From contig DFBQ01000188.1 in assembly GCA_002367355.1 (NCBI GenBank), positions 1-17,062 of the forward strand: a DNA stretch of 17,062 nt, written 5' to 3'. A program made the translations under genes and the position numbers. This stretch comes from Deltaproteobacteria bacterium UBA3076. Lineage in GTDB: Bacteria; Desulfobacterota; Dissulfuribacteria; Dissulfuribacterales; UBA3076. Position 1 is the stretch's first letter; each line of letters starts with the position of its first letter. This document shows, piece by piece, positions 15,702-17,062 of this stretch. Below the pieces are notes generated by a model. It was given only the letters and a program-made list of their open reading frames with translations. It was not told the origin of the DNA and ran no database searches.

Positions 15702-17062
15702 ATGTCATTTAGCAAACCGAATCGTAGCGCTGCAACGCTTACATCGACAAGGGTGGCAGCGGCGCCCGGATCAGGACTTTGTGTAACTTGCCTTGATGGT
15801 TGTATGGGAACTTGTGAGGTGGGCAGATCCGCCATCAAAGGAAAGCAAGTCATCTACCCATCGCCTTTTGGTAGAATCACTGCCGGTTCTGAAAAGGATT
15901 ACCCTGTTGATTTTTCCCATTTCAACATTCAGGGTACTGCTGTTGGTGCCGTTGGAATTGAGGCCGATTCAGATATTGCCACATTCCCGGCTGTAGATAC
16001 CACCACTGCTGTCGGCGCTGATGGTAGCATCAAGATGGACTTTCCTGTCTTTACCGGCGCGGTGGGATCAACTGATATTGCCCGCATTAATTGGGAAGAC
16101 GTAGCCATAGGGGCGGCCATATCAGGCGTATTGGTTGTTGCGGGTGAGAACATTTGCGGCATGGATCATGACGCGGAATTCAAGAATGGAAAAATTTCCA
16201 AATCGCCTGAGATGGAACGTCGTATAAATGCTTTCAGGAAATGGAATAGCGGCGCTGGCGGTATCATTGTTCAAGCAAATGTAGAGGATACAAAGCTTGG
16301 TGCGCCGGAATATGTGATTGAGAAGTTAGGAGTTAGGATATTCGAGCTTAAATGGGGGCAGGGTGCCAAGGATATCGGCGGCGAGGTCAATGTGCATTCT
16401 CTTGATAAGGCATTGGAGCTCAAAAAGAGGGGCTATATGGTGCTGCCGGATCCTACCCGGGAGACAAACCAGGAGGCATTTAAGGCCGGCGGCTTCAAGG
16501 CGTTTGAACGTCACTCACGCCTTGGCATGGTGGAAGAAGAGACCTTTCACAATTCTGTTAATCACCTACGTTCCATAGGCGCAAAATATGTGACTCTCAA
16601 GACAGGTGCATATCGTCCTGCTGATCTGGCCCGGGCCATTAAGTATTCTTCAGATGCAAAGATCGATCTTCTCACCATAGACGGGGCAGGAGGCGGAACC
16701 GGCATGAGCCCCTGGCGTATGATGAATGAATGGGGCATCCCGACAGTGCAACTGGAATGCCTGGCCTATCAGATGTGCCAACGATTGGCTGCCAAAGGGG
16801 CATATATCCCGCCGATCGCCATTGCCGGAGGCATGTCCCTGGAAGACCATATTTTTAAGGCCATTGCCCTTGGAGCGCCCTATGTGAAGGCCATCTGTCT
16901 TGGAAGGGCCATTTTCACCGCTTCAATGGTGGGAAAGACTCATGGAAAACTCATGATGGAAAAAATGCTGGAAGGGGAAAAAATAGAGGACAAATATATG
17001 GGCCTCTTTGCCGTCAGCGCCCAACTAAAGGAAAGATTCGGAAAGGATTTCGGCAAGCTCCC
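15702..17062 (+). CDS. FMN-binding glutamate synthase-like protein, 5' part
   Basis: The frame is open from the ATG at 15702 to the right edge, giving 453 residues without a stop. AGGAGGA at 15689-15695 is an ideal ribosome-binding site. The central and C-terminal parts match the GltB-type FMN-binding (beta/alpha)8 domain of glutamate synthase: ELKWGQGAKDIGGEVNVH at about 215-232, LTIDGAGGGTGMSPWRMM at 324-341 and the phosphate-binding IAIAGGMSLEDHIFKAIALGA at 372-392. An N-terminal cysteine cluster (C27, C30, C34, C38 in CVTCLDGCMGTC) could hold an iron-sulphur cluster. This is a stand-alone synthase-like domain without the glutamine amidotransferase part. Such proteins are common in anaerobes, and their true substrate is often unproven. 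It is transcribed away from the BREX operon and its leader holds a terminator. It is incomplete at the window edge. Confidence 0.9.
   Translation, partial: MSFSKPNRSAATLTSTRVAAAPGSGLCVTCLDGCMGTCEVGRSAIKGKQVIYPSPFGRITAGSEKDYPVDFSHFNIQGTAVGAVGIEADSDIATFPAVDTTTAVGADGSIKMDFPVFTGAVGSTDIARINWEDVAIGAAISGVLVVAGENICGMDHDAEFKNGKISKSPEMERRINAFRKWNSGAGGIIVQANVEDTKLGAPEYVIEKLGVRIFELKWGQGAKDIGGEVNVHSLDKALELKKRGYMVLPDPTRETNQEAFKAGGFKAFERHSRLGMVEEETFHNSVNHLRSIGAKYVTLKTGAYRPADLARAIKYSSDAKIDLLTIDGAGGGTGMSPWRMMNEWGIPTVQLECLAYQMCQRLAAKGAYIPPIAIAGGMSLEDHIFKAIALGAPYVKAICLGRAIFTASMVGKTHGKLMMEKMLEGEKIEDKYMGLFAVSAQLKERFGKDFGKL

Overview
The window carries a type 1 BREX (bacteriophage exclusion) defence operon on the minus strand. 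Two toxin-antitoxin-like modules are embedded between its core genes, and its last gene, brxL, is cut off. A conserved-looking metabolic gene lies beyond it on the plus strand. Base composition is near 50% GC over most genes. The plus-strand gene encodes an FMN-binding, glutamate synthase-like protein of a kind I associate with anaerobic Deltaproteobacteria (Desulfobacterota). That placement is an inference from family resemblance, not a proven taxonomic call.

Layout from right to left, in the direction of BREX transcription. At 15702-17062 (+) is the 5' part of the glutamate synthase-like gene, with a structured leader and a strong intrinsic hairpin at 15498-15640. A gene-poor stretch lies at 14966-15497. 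Then come brxA (14354-14944), brxB (13782-14357), brxC (10179-13769), an AbiEi/AbiEii-type pair (9342-9971 and 8305-9345), pglX (4505-8188), a zeta-toxin-like kinase with a 67-residue partner (3850-4443 and 3642-3845), pglZ (958-3594) and a 5' remnant of brxL (156-968). BrxL homology stops abruptly around 172-177, just after the Walker A region. The DNA to the left (1-172) is much more AT-rich (hand count 33% GC over 1-180, against 53% over 181-240). It looks like the end of an inserted element with its own leftward gene starting at 58.

Expected roles, from the known families: PglX methylates host DNA, and PglZ, BrxB, BrxC and BrxA are BREX core proteins. BrxL is the AAA+/Lon-like factor needed for exclusion in studied type 1 systems. 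With brxL broken, this locus may keep DNA modification but lose or alter exclusion. The AbiE pair and the zeta module could act as addiction or abortive-infection add-ons.

The most unusual pattern is a set of five short arrays of a 9-base unit (CACGAATNN or its complement, about three units each). They sit between modules: after brxC, before pglX, immediately after the pglX stop and before pglZ. One lies in frame inside pglX. They bracket both inserted modules and may mark how the operon was assembled.
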